A stretch of 64,000 bases of DNA from Leptodactylus fallax. Lineage: Eukaryota > Chordata > Amphibia > Anura > Leptodactylidae. Of the stretch, positions 1-12,434 are shown one piece after another. Positions within the stretch are counted from its first letter, which is position 1; the number at the start of each line of letters is the position of its first letter. The notes beneath the pieces were generated by a model. The model ran no database searches, was not told the DNA's origin, and saw only the letters and a list, made by a program, of their open reading frames with translations. The translations under genes and the position numbers were made by a program. The stretch covers positions 4,451,001 through 4,515,000 of the forward strand of contig CAMRHE010000077.1 of the NCBI GenBank assembly GCA_947044405.1, written 5' to 3'.

Positions 1-1294
1 AGAGACCCCAAAGACAATGTGAACATAGCCAAGCTAAGCTGTATTGATATACTCTAAGATGTAACATCAATTCATATTTCTAGGCTGATCATTTCAAGCT
101 TTCTAACTATTAAAGCACCAGACAGTCTTATAGTACATTTTTTTTTTAACTTTAGCACTGCACGACTAAGAGGCAGAAAATCATGACTAGGAACACAGTG
201 TATATGGATACGATCATTAGTCAGAAGCGTTTTCCATTTAATCAAACTTCTATAACTCTGGCTATTTCATATCACTCCAATCAATCTCACTAATGTATTT
301 TGGCCTGGGCAAGACCAATTTCTATAATTCAGTGTTCTTTAAGCTATGAAATTAGGGAGGTTTGTAGAAAATCATTACATTTCATGCCCTCTCTTGACGG
401 CTATTGCTGTTGGAAATATTAGTAAGATTTATACAACATTGTCACATTCCATTATTTTTTTACAGACAGGTTTTGTAACTGTGTATCAAAATCTAGAACA
501 CAATTATGTACTTCTGTGACTCGCTGGCTAGAGAAGCATAAAAGTCATGATTTACAATGTATTGGTTCTATATGATTGAATAGAGAAATAAAATCATAAT
601 GTATGCAACCCATTTATTTAATTGAGCCCAGGTAGAGTTTATTAATAACCTTGAAGGGAATAGAAGATGAAGTCATTGTTGTTTTGGATGTCACAAAATT
701 CTGTAGAATTCTTAAATTATTATCATTGAAAATCTCAACAAAATTAGAATACATTTAGTGTTTATAAAAGTAACTATATTACTAGCTAGTTATTCATGGT
801 TGGTATGGTTTCCTATATAGTTAACTGAGAATGCAATGCATACATCAAGAGACAAACTAGGGTATACTGGTTAAAGCTAAAGAGTAGCACTCAATGCCAA
901 GCAGCACTTGTGCAAGTAATGACAATTTTAGTATACATTAACAAAGAGCTTAAAATTCTAAAGAAAATATTCTGTAATACTACCCAACTATACATTATTA
1001 TGCCTTTTAAGTGCCCTTGTGTACATGAGACCACAGTGTTACAAAGTTGCTAAGATAGATAGCTCGAGATGGTTCAAAGCATGCAACTAGCAAAAAACCA
1101 CGCTAACCAAACACGTTTACATAGCTAGCTTCTTACAACTTCCATCATACATATCTACACCTGGCTCAATTGAGTGTGCATATGTTCCTAATGATTGGGC
1201 ATGTTGACATCTAACAGCCTGATAATTCTGTCATCTGCCACCAGGGAAAATTAGGACAACTCCATACACATTAGTCCCACAAAAACCAACATTG
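1..1294. other. AT-rich intronic/intergenic sequence, no recognised feature
   Basis: I see no open frame with a recognisable protein, no RNA gene and no clear repeat boundary. Taken as part of the large minus-strand KCNH intron. Confidence 0.6.
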
Positions 1295-1302
1295 ATCTAA
1301 TG

Positions 1303-1460
1303 CAGGGGAAGGCAACCTTTGGCACTCCAGTTGTTGTAAAACCACAACTCCCAGCATGCATACTTGCTCTGCTGTTCTTGGAACTCCCATGGAAGTGAAT
1401 GGAGCATGTTGGGAGTTGTAGTTTTACAGAAGCTGGAGTTCCGAAGGTTAATGATCCCTG
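1303..1460. mobile_element. 158-bp hAT-type MITE with 8-bp target duplication
   Basis: The element is nearly palindromic. It starts CAGGGGAAGGCAACCTTTGG and ends in the matching inverted sequence finishing GATCCCTG. The inner arms carry the complementary pair CAACTCCCAGCATG and CATGTTGGGAGTTG. It is flanked on both sides by ATCTAATG (1295-1302 and 1461-1468), an exact 8-bp target duplication as expected for hAT transposition. It has no coding capacity. A solo arm of the same family lies near 30704-30771. Confidence 0.85.
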
Positions 1461-1468
1461 ATCTAATG

Positions 1469-3164
1469 TGTATGGACAGTTAGGAGATCTCACATAACTG
1501 TATCTAGATGTTATATCTAATTATATGGAGAGTTAGGCTATGCTTACATGTTTATTATGGCTTTTTTATATTGAATACTACTGGCACCCAACAACCCCCA
1601 TTAGCATATAGTAGGTTCCTTCAGATTCCAGTATGGTGCCCCAGAATTGATTAAGTCTACCATTGGCCCTGGACTGTGTGAAGATTCTGGGATCCCCACC
1701 AGATCCCCCAAAATGTCATATTATAATTTGCTACTGGTGGTGCCTATCAATGATAGATATGCATGCAGTGTTATACTTTCCATCAAATATAACAAAATCT
1801 GGAGCAGAGAGTCCAAACTATGCCTTCCACACAGATGTGAACACAGCCTTACATTTGTCATGAGTCAAATCGTATTTGGATCCAGGGAAATAATCTAAAT
1901 GCTCTTGTAGAGTCAGGAAGAATTTTTCTTTTTTGGCCCAGGAGACAATAATGATCAGATGGTTTGGCTCTGAACTAAATTGCTATGGTCTCAAAAACAT
2001 TATAATTCCCGAACATGTTCTTTTTTTCTCCTATGAAACCAATGGCCGTGCACTTACTTTCCCATAATGCAACATTCTAAAAGTTGCCCAAGTTAGTGTA
2101 GTTCTATGCTAACAGTCTTATCTCTAACAATATAGATTAGTCATTTGGTGTTAATATAACTTCACAAAAACCAGCAGTTTGTTCTTTTACTTTTCCCCGT
2201 CTTTAATTAAAAAAATGGTCCCACTTCAATCAGCACCAGGGGATGGATTATCGCTAGCAATTCTGCATGTTGCTACAAATGTTCAGCAAATGGAATGCTA
2301 ATATAATCCGCTGGAGAATCAGTCTCATGTAAATGTGAGGTTTGGATCTCCTGGGTGACAGAATTACATATTTAACAGACTCTTCATATTTTCCCCTGTC
2401 AGTATTATTTAATATATGCAGTTGCAGGCTAAGTCTTTTTTCAATACTCAAGTGACTTCAAAAGCACAGAAATATGAAAAAAATGAAAACATTTTTATGC
2501 GACATTACATTATATATGTGATAGAACACTATTCCACTCTAAACAAATCTATCCTGGACTTAGATTTTGGGCTCAACTACAACGCCATCCCAATAATGAA
2601 ATATTAGGATCAGTCTATTTTAGTGAAAGGGAACTGGTTATATAGTAATATTAACTGCAAATTAAATGAATAATGTGGATATCTGGCAGAATATTCATTA
2701 AAGTGTCGTATGCTAACTCTGGTGTAGATTTAAGAATGATGCTTCACATGCCAGTCTTAGGCTACATGCACATGCACATGAACCTTTGCTTTGTCAGTAT
2801 GCTAGACGTAATTTCAAAGGCTAGCACACTGACCTATTATATTCTTATGGCCCCATACACATGGCCGTGTATTATCATAGGTTCAAATATGGGGCCATGA
2901 GCCCAAGAGCAAACTCAAGACAGTTCCTATTCCGGACTATTTTGCAACTCAAACTCAGTAATGAAATCTATGGGTCCATGGAGGTCATGGATAGCACATG
3001 TATATAATCATGTGGTGCTCATGATACAGAGGAACATTTGGTGCATCTTGTATAGCCCTAAAGACAGAAAATAAAGTATATACATTTGAGTTAAAATTTG
3101 TGCTACTTTCTAATTTTAGGGATGGTAAATGTATTGGAAAAATGCTGGCCATACAACCTCCTTG
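1469..3164. other. No gene recognised
   Basis: AT-rich sequence. A stretch near 2750-2900 contains short direct and inverted words (ACATGCACATG, GGCCCCATACAC, ATGGGGCC) like those of degraded MITEs, but no boundary is clear. The short open frames have no family motifs. Confidence 0.5.
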
Positions 3165-3888
3165 TTAAAGGGCACCTGTCATTTAAATATGGACCAGTGG
3201 TTTAGTGTCCCAAATATCCCTACATAAAGACTATCTGTAGCCAGGTTCAAAAAAGTCTTATACTTACCTAGAGATGAGTCCTATATGTCCTATCAAACCC
3301 ATCTCTCCGGGTGCTCCGGATGCAGGTGCAGCAATGCAATAAACAGGGATTCTTTAGCCATAGGGCAAACAATACACTATGTCCTATCGCAGTGGGGACC
3401 CCCTCTCAGCTCTCCTGGATTCAGCAAAACAGTCTCAAATTTCAGGTGCTGTCCCAGAATTCCAGGTAGCAGAAATACGTGGGATAAAAAAGGACATGGA
3501 AGAGGTTAGTGGCATGGCTTGACCAAAAAAATTTGCTGTGACGTGGTGAGCACTCTACCACGCTTATCCATCTTTCCTATGAAAGTTGGGAGGTATGTCT
3601 AAGTGGTAGTGATGTGGGGACACTTATTAAACCTTTGCACTGGGCCCACCAATGTGTTAAAACGGCCCTGTCACTGAAGCTGGGGCAGTACACCCAAAGT
3701 TTAGCCCATGCACAGTGAAGCAAAGATGTATTATTCTGGCCTTAGTGAACCACTGCACAAGCACTGGGAGTACCACAAGCCAGGCACAGACAGTATTAGT
3801 ATAGGGATATATTGGTCACTAAGCCATTGGTCTATAAGAACTGACTGGTGATTTAGGGCCCAAACTGACCTGACAGGTTCTCTTTTAC
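3165..3888. mobile_element. Possible TTAA-type (T2/Kolobok-like) MITE
   Basis: The left end TTAAAGGGCACCTGTCA at 3165 pairs with the inverted TGACAGGTTCTCTTTTA near 3872-3888. The 724-bp interior has no recognised coding sequence. The right-hand TTAA is altered and the spacing is long for this class, so this could be two unrelated partial elements. Confidence 0.4.
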
Positions 3889-6308
3889 AATGGCCATATT
3901 TGTCAAAAGTCAGAAGCTTTAGAGTAAATATGGCATGTGCCAACATTTGTGACTTTTCTACACCATTAAATTGGTGAAATCAATTAAAGGGGTTTTCTGG
4001 GACTTATTATTTGATGATCTATCCTTAGGATGGCTTCCACTTCATAGGCCATAGCTTACTGTGGCTCACAATGTAGTACTACAACAGAGAATTTCTATGG
4101 ACTGATATTTTGAGATTCTGATGACATCATTAGGCTGCCAGCCCTTGCAGACTTCAGTATAACTAAGTTTCCTAGTGGCGAGCTGATATCTCGTATTCTC
4201 AGGAATATTCCAGTACACCTCATTACATACACATATGGGACAAGACAGCTCTTTAATTGTGCTCTGGACAGTTTAGAACTTTCCTGTAATATTATACATC
4301 CAGATATGAAGTCATTTACTATACATGTTAATAAAGATCTGAGCGTGTACTAGAACAAGGCAGTGCCCCTGAAGTTATATATACCTCTGACATGGAAAAA
4401 TATTTTTACAGATGCAAGTATAGAAATATATTCAGACTGCAATCTCCATTCCATCATTTATTTTCAGGCCTTCTGATATACAATTTGCATCCTGCTTCTA
4501 GTTTTAGTCTTTTCATCTTCCACATATCCCTACTATTATGACAGATCCCAAATGAACTCTCCCTTCAGTATGTTCTGCGCTTCCACTTTTATAACTATGT
4601 GGGACAGTGCAACAGACTATTCCACACTGAGGCATCAAGTAAAAACATATAGAATATATATATATATTTTTTTACAGGTACACTTTTTATAACATTCATT
4701 CGAATTGGTAGCGAACGGTATGGTTATTTGACATATACATGCATTTGGACCTTTCCTGGTTGGTACTGTATTTTAAATGTTTGAAGATGGTTCAGTGTGA
4801 ACAAATCCCTGTCTTTCTTCATGTTTATTCCAGAAAAGAAGAGAAAGAGCAGCGCCAAGCGCTAAATAGTGTAATTTAGTTGGATATTACACTATTACAA
4901 TAATGAATGGATACATGATCTAATAGACAAGAGTGAGATGCTAATAATATTTTTATATTAATATCCTTTAATCTGACAATTCGACCCAATAGCACACTTA
5001 TCTGTTGCTCTTTCTCCCTTTTTTACCTTGCACCAGAGCCTCTGGTATCCCCCCTCTTTTTTCACCATACTTGGCATTATTTCTCAGACCTCCCACTACC
5101 TGGTCCCTCCAGTGGGCTGAAGCAGATTAGGAAATCTTCACACCCATCAAATACATTTGCTTTATATACAATGCCTGATGAAGGATTTTTCCCGAAATGT
5201 TGTTGCTGTAATCTTATATAACTACAACTTAAGCCCACGTGGTGTAAATTGATTGGAAATAAAGATACTATTTGCAGATAAATAACTGGTGTGCCGTCTC
5301 ATCCTCCTCTACGGATTTATTTTTAGAAATATGGATACACAAATGCCCAATTTTCACCCCCCTTTAGAAAACAGCTATTGCCAAAAGCATCTACTACTCT
5401 GATGAACTTAACAGGAACATGTATAATACATGGCACCCCATTAATCTGAAGCTGTTCTCTGTAATACTATACTCCATTATATTTCTCTGGCATAGGCCAC
5501 TATAGGAAAAATGAGTGGTTATCCGTAGCTTAGCCCAGCAATATCAGCAGATCATTAAAGGTTGCAAAAGCTGGAAACTGTGTCTGTTGGCCAAATACTG
5601 GGAAAGCATAATTGTTAGAAGTCCATTTTGGACAAGCTTGATAATTTTTTAATGAAATTAAATATTTCATGTGCAATGCCTGATGATATACTGTACTGTA
5701 TATACTTTTAATAAACCTCACTTTAACATTGCAGCAAATCTTTCTAATGTACAATGTATTTATGGTGTGAATGATCATGTGCATTTTTTACTGTGGTAAA
5801 AATAAAGCCAATAAATTGTGCAATAAACATCTTGTTTGTGTGTTTAATATTAATGCATACTGATCCATATAAAATCATTTCTTCCCCATGAGTCAATATT
5901 TCAGAGGTAGAAACAGGCTATTTTTAGCACATTGGTCATGTGATGAATGTACACGCTCATTTCGTGCTCTTAATAGCATATAAAGAAGTGGTTACTAAAA
6001 AAGTATTTAAGTATGCAGTGGAAATAAACAAATGTGTATGTGTGTGCTGTGTGACTAATAGGTTTGCTGTGCATTTGACAGTCTCTCCCTTATCTGCATT
6101 ACAGAAATTCTCTGCTCGGCAGTAAAATATTCTCATTGAATTTGGCTTTGTAGACATGTCATCTACCCCTATGATGTTATATTTAAGGCCTTCATTTCTT
6201 TTGATCTTTGAAAAGCTAGTAACTCTTTGAGCAAAGCTTAATATAATCCTCTAACTAATTAAGCATGTCTAGTATAAACAAACATATATATATATATATA
6301 TGTTTATA
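3889..6308. other. Intronic sequence with no gene; short (TA)n tracts
   Basis: Nothing coding was recognised. A fragment starting TTAAAGGGGTTTTCTGGG at about 3985 looks like a solo T2-type MITE end. Short TA runs occur near 4655 and 6283-6302. Confidence 0.5.
5170..5325 (+). repeat. Interspersed repeat fragment with CTGATGAAGG...GAAATGTTG motif
   Basis: The stretch CCTGATGAAGGATTTTTCCC followed by GAAATGTTG, an AATAAAG and a short tail resembles an interspersed repeat often seen in amphibian DNA. The arms of the hairpin at 35950-36385 carry a related motif. I recognise the pattern but cannot name the family. Confidence 0.3.
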
Positions 6309-6899
6309 TATTACCAGTAAACAGTTGGAACACACCTTTTCATTCCATGATTTTCTTGCTTTTTTATTTTCTACAATGCAAAATAATACTGAAGACATGA
6401 AAACTATAAAAGATATATGGAATTAAATAGTTAAAGAATATGGAATATATTATTTATTTTAGATTCCTCGAAGTAGCCCCCTTTGGCTTTGATGAGAGCT
6501 TTGTACACTCTTAATATCTAACTTTTTGTTATTACCTTGACAAGCAGCGCTCAATTATTTATCCCAGTTTTTCTAATTTTTCTTCTTTGTACACTCTTGG
6601 CATTCTCTCAAACAGCTTTATGAGGTAGTCACCTGGAATGGTTTTCAATTAAATGATGTGCCTTATCAAGATGTAATTTGTAGAATTTTGTTGCCTTCAT
6701 ATTCCATTTGAGACCATCAGTTGTGTAGTGCAGAGGTAGGATTGGTACAGTTCCATATGGTGTTTAGCCCTATTCAACTACTGTTTTAACTAAGTAAAGA
6801 GAAACAACTGTCTGTTTTCCTGTCCTCAATATGAATCACAATGTAGAAGATAAAAAAACATGGGATGAAAAGGTATGCCAAAACTTTTGACTGGTACTA
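6309..6899 (-). mobile_element. Decayed, internally deleted Tc1-like element
   Basis: The ends are inverted: TTACCAGTAAACAGTTGGAA at the left and TTTTGACTGGTACTA at the right, both next to TA. Internal text such as CTCTTGGCATTCTCTC and GAGGTAGTCACCTGGAATGG is the antisense of a vertebrate Tc1-like transposase, so the coding direction is minus. At 591 bp it is far shorter than a 1.3-1.6 kb full copy, and no frame remains open. It lies 15 bp from the hAT-like element that starts at 6915. Confidence 0.75.
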
Positions 6900-6914
6900 T
6901 ATAAATATATATAT

Positions 6915-7323
6915 TAGAGATGAGTGAATTTCTCAAAAAAGTTCGATTCGGCAGTTCGATTTGAAGCTCCAAAAAAATTTGCTTCGATCCGAATTACTTC
7001 GTGGGAATAAACAGCTATTTCCGGGCTGCAGAGAGTCGGGGTGGGCGGCAAAATGCCGGAAACCCTTGGATGCCTCTCTCTCTCTCTTTCTCTCTCTCCA
7101 GCACGGCCAAGTTTTATTCATGTGGAAGGATCTGCTAACAAGCAAAGACACGCCTACCCAATCACATCACTAGAGAACATCATGTGACTGTCTGATGTCA
7201 CAAAGGTCCTTACTAAATATTCGTTACCGCGAAGCATCAGGAAATCCGGAATCGTGGCAAATTGCAGATTTCCTGAAATTCGGATCGAATTCCACTTCCT
7301 CAGAATCGATTTGCTCATCTCTA
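6915..7323. mobile_element. hAT-type MITE inserted in a (TA)n tract
   Basis: This 409-bp non-coding element begins TAGAGATGAGTGAA and ends with the inverted CTCATCTCTA. Inner arms also pair (TTCGATTCGG near the left, CGGATCGAAT near the right). Both flanks are ATATATAT, consistent with an 8-bp duplication but indistinguishable from the surrounding (TA)n. The terminus nearly matches that of the 2.6 kb hAT element at 26594-29197, so it may be mobilised by the same lineage. A short CT-rich tract lies inside at 7074-7100. Confidence 0.75.
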
Positions 7324-8601
7324 ATATATATATATATTACATATATTATTAATCTACATATACACACACACACTCCACTCTTCAACATTGAAATTATAAT
7401 TTTTTTCTGTGAAAAATGTCACTTTTTTTGATGCAGCTCACAACGTGGGGTCTTAGCCTAAAAGTATATGATGTCACCCAACACCTATACCTTGTACATG
7501 TTTTATGACTCATACATATTGAGTACTTCTTGATATCACACATAAAGCAACAAACTTGGAGTAATATTGGACCACTAAGAACAAATCAAGAAAAATTACA
7601 AAAATGACAAATGAGGCATGAAATGAAAACTTCTTCCCAACAAAACACATTTAATTAGAAACACTTCAGGCTCTAGCAACGCAAAGACATCATGTATTTA
7701 CAAGCTTAATAATAAAATGTTTTTACATGAATGATTTACTTGTAAATGGGATATAAGCTTATAATGTAGATAATATGCACTAATCACATCTAGCTGTTTT
7801 AGGATGACAACAGTAGCAATGTATTACGCCGGCTGAAGATTGCCTTCATGGGTTTATCATCACCCAGCCAACCATGAAACGGCTTGTGGAATGAACAGTT
7901 CAGTGACTTGAACTCACCTGGTGTAGGTTAATTTGTGGTGGCTTTTATACAGTCTACTGGGATTCTTCTTTCAATATTCACTGTATAGTTTCACACTTAT
8001 AAATTGTTCCAGTGCTGGAGGTCATAGATGAGTAATAGGATGTAGAAAACCAGAAAACCCCCTCATTCCTGTTAGACTGTTATATACACTGCCGGCTGAG
8101 TGCTGACTCAAGGGATCTGTGCATACTGTATTTACTAATACCAACGTAAATTAAGTATTTTTAAGAAAATGCTATGGAATATTTAGTCCCGCTAATACTT
8201 AGCCCAAATTGTTATGTAGTTGAAATAAATTATGGCATTAAAGACAATTGCCTAGGGAAATTCTACCGTGAGGAAAGATGCAAAGCTTGATTTACTATTT
8301 GTTTGTGATGTTTTTCTCTTGCATATATTCTCTTGTACTACAGTAATATATGCATTTTGAATATAGTGGAGAACCTACATATTGCCTTGAATATCAGTGT
8401 GACAATATAATTTTCCATTACAAGTATGTGACATTTTGTAATTTCTTTAGAAAAAAAGAGCAATACTGTATATTACTACCAAGGTGTTCTGTGTCATTTA
8501 TGCTATCCTAGTTTTAGGCTGCAATACAAAGTACTAATGTGACATTATTCTGCATGTATTATCTCTTACACCCTGGTATCGGCAGGCAACATCTATAGGA
8601 T
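7324..8601. other. Intronic sequence, no gene recognised
   Basis: Begins with (TA)n and a short CA run, then AT-rich sequence with no coding, RNA or repeat features that I can define. Confidence 0.5.
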
Positions 8602-8862
8602 TCACAAAGGCCAATAATGCCCAGTTATTACAGACCATCATCATAAGCTGTAATTAATTCGTTCTGAGATAAAACAACTCTCTGACATATTATAAAAACC
8701 ATTATTTGTGTAATTAGTCAGTAATTAAACAGATGATCATTTGGTGCTTTGACCCCTTTTAGTTAGAATATGTACAAGTAAAAGTTATGTTTTATATTAG
8801 AACTAATTCATTTCAGCTTATGGTGATAGTCTGTAATAACTGGGCATTATTGGCCTTTGTGA
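8602..8862. mobile_element. 261-bp palindromic element with ~60-bp inverted ends
   Basis: The left arm TCACAAAGGCCAATAATGCC and the following bases to about 8665 are mirrored by the right arm from about 8800, ending GGGCATTATTGGCCTTTGTG. The arms are nearly identical, so the sequence can form a long hairpin around an AT-rich loop. I could not find a target duplication, so the superfamily is unknown. It has no open frame of interest. Confidence 0.75.
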
Positions 8863-9467
8863 GTACATTATTCTGAAGGCAAATGAAACAATCCAAAGGT
8901 TACATCCCCTGTGTTGAGGCCCATGCACACAGTCACATTATGGCTCTGTTCTGTACAAAATCACAATAGAGCTTCCAAATAAGTATATGATGCTTCTGCC
9001 GTACCTTTGTATGCCTTCAATTTCACACTAGACTTGCATAGTTTTTGTTGTCAAATTTAGTACAATTTAAGCATAAATTAATTCAGACTCAATGGGGCAC
9101 ATTTATTAAGCTACTTTCTCCTTTTTTTGGCCTAAATTGTGTATTTTAGTGGTCTTCCCCTGCCCTACGCTTCATTTATGAAGCATTTGCGCCTTTTTTT
9201 CCCAGAAGTTACTCTGCTCTCACCGCTTTGCTTTTTGGCGAGAAAAGGGGCGTAAATGGAGATTCTTTTCACGATGTATTTATGACTTGTACCTTTTTAA
9301 AAAGGGGCAAAAAACGGTGCAAATGCCCTCCAGTCCATGGGAAGCGTATGTATTGCAAAATAGCAGCCCTTGACAAAATGGCTGCTTATGACAAAATGTT
9401 TATGATAGCCAGGCCATAAGTAACCTTAATTTGAAACCAGTAGCTGTACTGAGATTTACATATCCAT
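8863..9467. other. No gene; MITE-like edge
   Basis: From about 9094, GGGGCACATTTATTAAGC is a motif common at the ends of amphibian MITEs. A partly matching inverted end may lie near 10670-10700. No coding sequence was recognised. Confidence 0.4.
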
Positions 9468-9752
9468 ACAGATTAATTAAAAGACTCTGTCTAAGGTGAT
9501 ATCTACATGTCTATACAGATTAGATTAAAAGACTCTGTTTAAGGTGATATCTACATGTCTATACAGATTAGATTAAAAGACGCTGTTTGAAGTGATATTT
9601 ACATACCTATACAGATTAGATCAATGACGCTGTTTGAAGTGATATTTACATACCTATACAGATTAGATCAATGACGCTGTTTGAAGTGATATTTAAATAC
9701 CTATACAGATTAGATCAACGCTGTCTAGGGTGATATCTACATATCTACACCA
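9468..9752. repeat. Minisatellite, six units of 47-48 bp
   Basis: Units begin with ACAGATTA at 9468, 9515, 9563, 9611, 9658 and 9705. Each contains a GCTGTTTGAAGTGATAT-like core and ends in CCTAT or TCTAT. The first three units carry AAAAGAC, the middle ones TCAATGACG, and the last is the most divergent. This ordering suggests expansion from the middle. Confidence 0.9.
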
Positions 9753-10849
9753 ACCAGATCAACAGGTTATATTTGCATGAAAGGAGCAACTCTGTTTGAA
9801 ACATATATGTCACAAGACATATTCTAGTGAAAACTGGCCCCTTCCACATGAATATTATCTTGAAGATAAGTGAAGCTTTACAGAGGTGTATCACTTCTGG
9901 AGACGCCCACTTTATGACACACACAAAGGGTATAAGATTGGAAGACATCCCTCAGCATGGAGTTGCATTCTTGATAGCAGATCCTTGGGGACGCCTGGTT
10001 CTGCTTGATGATACCTGTCACATGGCTTGAGTGATGCTTCCTACTGATACCCTTATCAGAACTCCTCTATGAAGCTTGACAGTGTTGTAAGTATTTGATT
10101 TGATCACCTTGCTATACCTGTTGTATTGTAAGTGTTGAATATATCATAGTTTGATTGACTTTTGATATTTGATATACCTTGCTTTATTGCTAGTGTTGAA
10201 TATACCTTGCTTTAGTACAAGTTTTGATTAAGTCACAGTTTGACTAAGTTTGATTATACCTTCTAATATCTGTTATACTTTTCCTTGTTATAAGACCTTC
10301 TTCTTATACTCTTCTTAGTGAAATGTTACCTTTTGATATCTTCTTACCTTTTACTATCTTCTTATACTCTTCTTAATAAAATGTTAAGCCATTTGGGGAT
10401 AGTCTAGTGTTTTATTCTATAACTTTATTCTATTACACGGAATCCAAAGAATCTGTTTCATTTGGCAATACAGCGTAAAAGAGCCCATCAGATTAGAAAG
10501 CATTAAAAAGATGCAACTGTGCAATTTTTAACAATGGGCAAAGTGCACATGGCCAAAAAAGGCGAATCTAAACTAACTAACATGTGCACAACATTTAACA
10601 AGGAGGTGCCCCGACATCATAAATAAGCACCGCAGTAAAACTAGTCTAAAAAAAGGCGCACCGGTGAAAAGTATAGCCAAAAAAGGGGCAGATGATAATT
10701 AACCCCCTATATGGATAGATGGAAGTATTCTCCCCTAGAAGCATTGTATCAGCTGTTGTAGCCACTGATAAGCTGATCGCCAAAGGGACCTCATTGCGAT
10801 AGCTCAGATAAGAAAACCCCACTTAGTGAGCCACAGCCAAAAAAAAAAA
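9753..10849. other. No gene; loose TTGAATAT-rich repeats
   Basis: Between about 10080 and 10380 short phrases such as ACCTTGCT, GTGTTGAATAT and TTCTTATACTC recur irregularly, as in a decayed tandem repeat. No protein motif was found. Confidence 0.45.
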
Positions 10850-11265
10850 AAAAAAAAAAATTTAATTTCCACAGCGTTTTTCGCAAAAAGTCCGTAGAAT
10901 TTTCCTCTGCAGACTTTCTGCCTTTATTATATCTATATGGAAAACGCCAGCGTTTCTGCAAGTATAATTAACATGCTGCGATTTTCAAAAACGCAAGCAT
11001 TTTTGAAATCACAGCTTTTCCGCTGTTGATTTTTTTCTGTAATGTTTGGATTCTGACTAATCCTATCCACTTTGTAGGCAATGTAAATCGCAGCATGTCA
11101 ATTATCCAAGAAAACACTGGCATTTTCCCTATAGGTATAATAAGGGCAAAAAGTCCGCCGAGAAACTCTCTGCGAAAATGCAATGAAAAAAATGTGATGA
11201 GTTTCCGCTGTGTTTTTTTCAGCAGTTTTTTTGCTGCATTTTGCTACGTGGGGCTTTAGCCTTAG
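10850..11265. mobile_element. Hairpin MITE, copy 1 of a head-to-tail pair
   Basis: The sequence is full of GCAGCATGTCAATTAT, AAAACGC and TTTCCGC words arranged as inverted halves. It ends GCTACGTGGGGCTTTAGCCT. Near 10910-10970 the left half has TATATCTATATGGAAAACGC, mirrored by TTTTCCCTATAGGTATAATA near 11130. A pure A run (about 10840-10860) precedes it. Similar long-inverted-repeat elements are frequent in frog genomes. It has no coding potential. Confidence 0.6.
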
Positions 11266-11613
11266 GGTAAGGGCCCCATACTGCAGAAAAGCAGTGATTT
11301 TCCTGCTGCGGAAACGCAGTAGAAAAAAAACGCTGTATTTTAGAGCGACAACAAATTGAATGAGATTCTAGCTAATCCCATCCACACATTGCTGAAAAAA
11401 AACTGCTGCGGAAAAGCTGTGTTTTCAGACACGCAGCATGTCAATTTTTACCTGTGGAAGTGCTCACGTTTTCCCTGTACTGTAGAGTTAAGAACGGAAG
11501 AAAATTTGCAGAGAAAAACACAGCAAAAATGTGATGAAAAAGCTACGGAAAAAAGTGATACGCTTCTGCTGCGTTTTTTTCCTCAGAGTTCCACAACGTG
11601 GGTCTTAGCCTTA
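11266..11613. mobile_element. Hairpin MITE, copy 2 of the pair
   Basis: It starts GGTAAGGGCCCCATACTGCA and ends CCACAACGTGGGTCTTAGCC. The centre carries CACGCAGCATGTCAATTTTT and TTTTCCCTGTACTG, parallel to copy 1. The shared AGGCTAAGRCCC-like ends also resemble those of the elements at 23445 and 59480. Confidence 0.6.
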
Positions 11614-12434
11614 AGATTCATTGCAGAGGCAGTGATATCACTAGTTTCAACTTGGATCCTATCATGCAGTCAATAAAAATTATTTAGAGATCAGAGAATC
11701 AATCTGGCATATACTGAAATTGTTATGATTTTGACAAAGGTTTCAGATTTCACTGAAAATCTCTAAAATGGTGATCACCATTTTCCAGATCAGAAGAAGA
11801 CATTGCATGACCTCATAAAGCCTTGCAGGCAGCCGCCCTCTAATACTGCCAATCATAAGCAACTATAAGTTATTGATAGATGGATAGATCATTCATAGTA
11901 AAGGAGTCCAACACGGAAATACTGCAGCTTTGCTGTCTTGGCATTAAAGTGCTTAAAAGGGGTTGAATATAGTACAAGGAGACCTCACAGTGTCCTACAC
12001 AAATTTTTAAGGCAATTGGGTACTTTTGATTCAGACTAATTTTATTTGGATCAAATTAAATGTGACGAATCTAACGAATGAGACCCAAAATGTTATTTTG
12101 GGAAATTAACATATCTCCCATAACATTCTAGGGGACCCATGGGTAGAACTGCAATTTCTTGCTGGAGAAGAAATATCTATTTCTTGTTGCTGCAAAGCAG
12201 AGTAAATGCCAACATACACCTGCCAGGCATAGAAGCGGTAGTGCTGAAGAACAGAGCGGCGGTCACATGGTAGTTCTCAATTGAGAGAGCCAGCAAAACA
12301 TGATAAAGAAAAGAGGTCATGTGACTTATTGAAGAAGGTGAAAAGCAGGATAAAGGAAAGACAACTATTACTTGAAAGGATGGTCTCTCAGACAATATAA
12401 AAGAGTAAAAAAAAAAAAATCATTGGTGTGTCAC
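11614..12434. other. No gene recognised
   Basis: AT-rich sequence with short poly-A and no repeat boundary that I can define. Confidence 0.5.

Noticed and set aside
9094..10706. One large MITE spanning ACATTTATTAAG to the AATTAACCCCC region
   Set aside because: The two edges match only weakly as inverted repeats and the interior holds an unrelated minisatellite, so the pairing may be chance.
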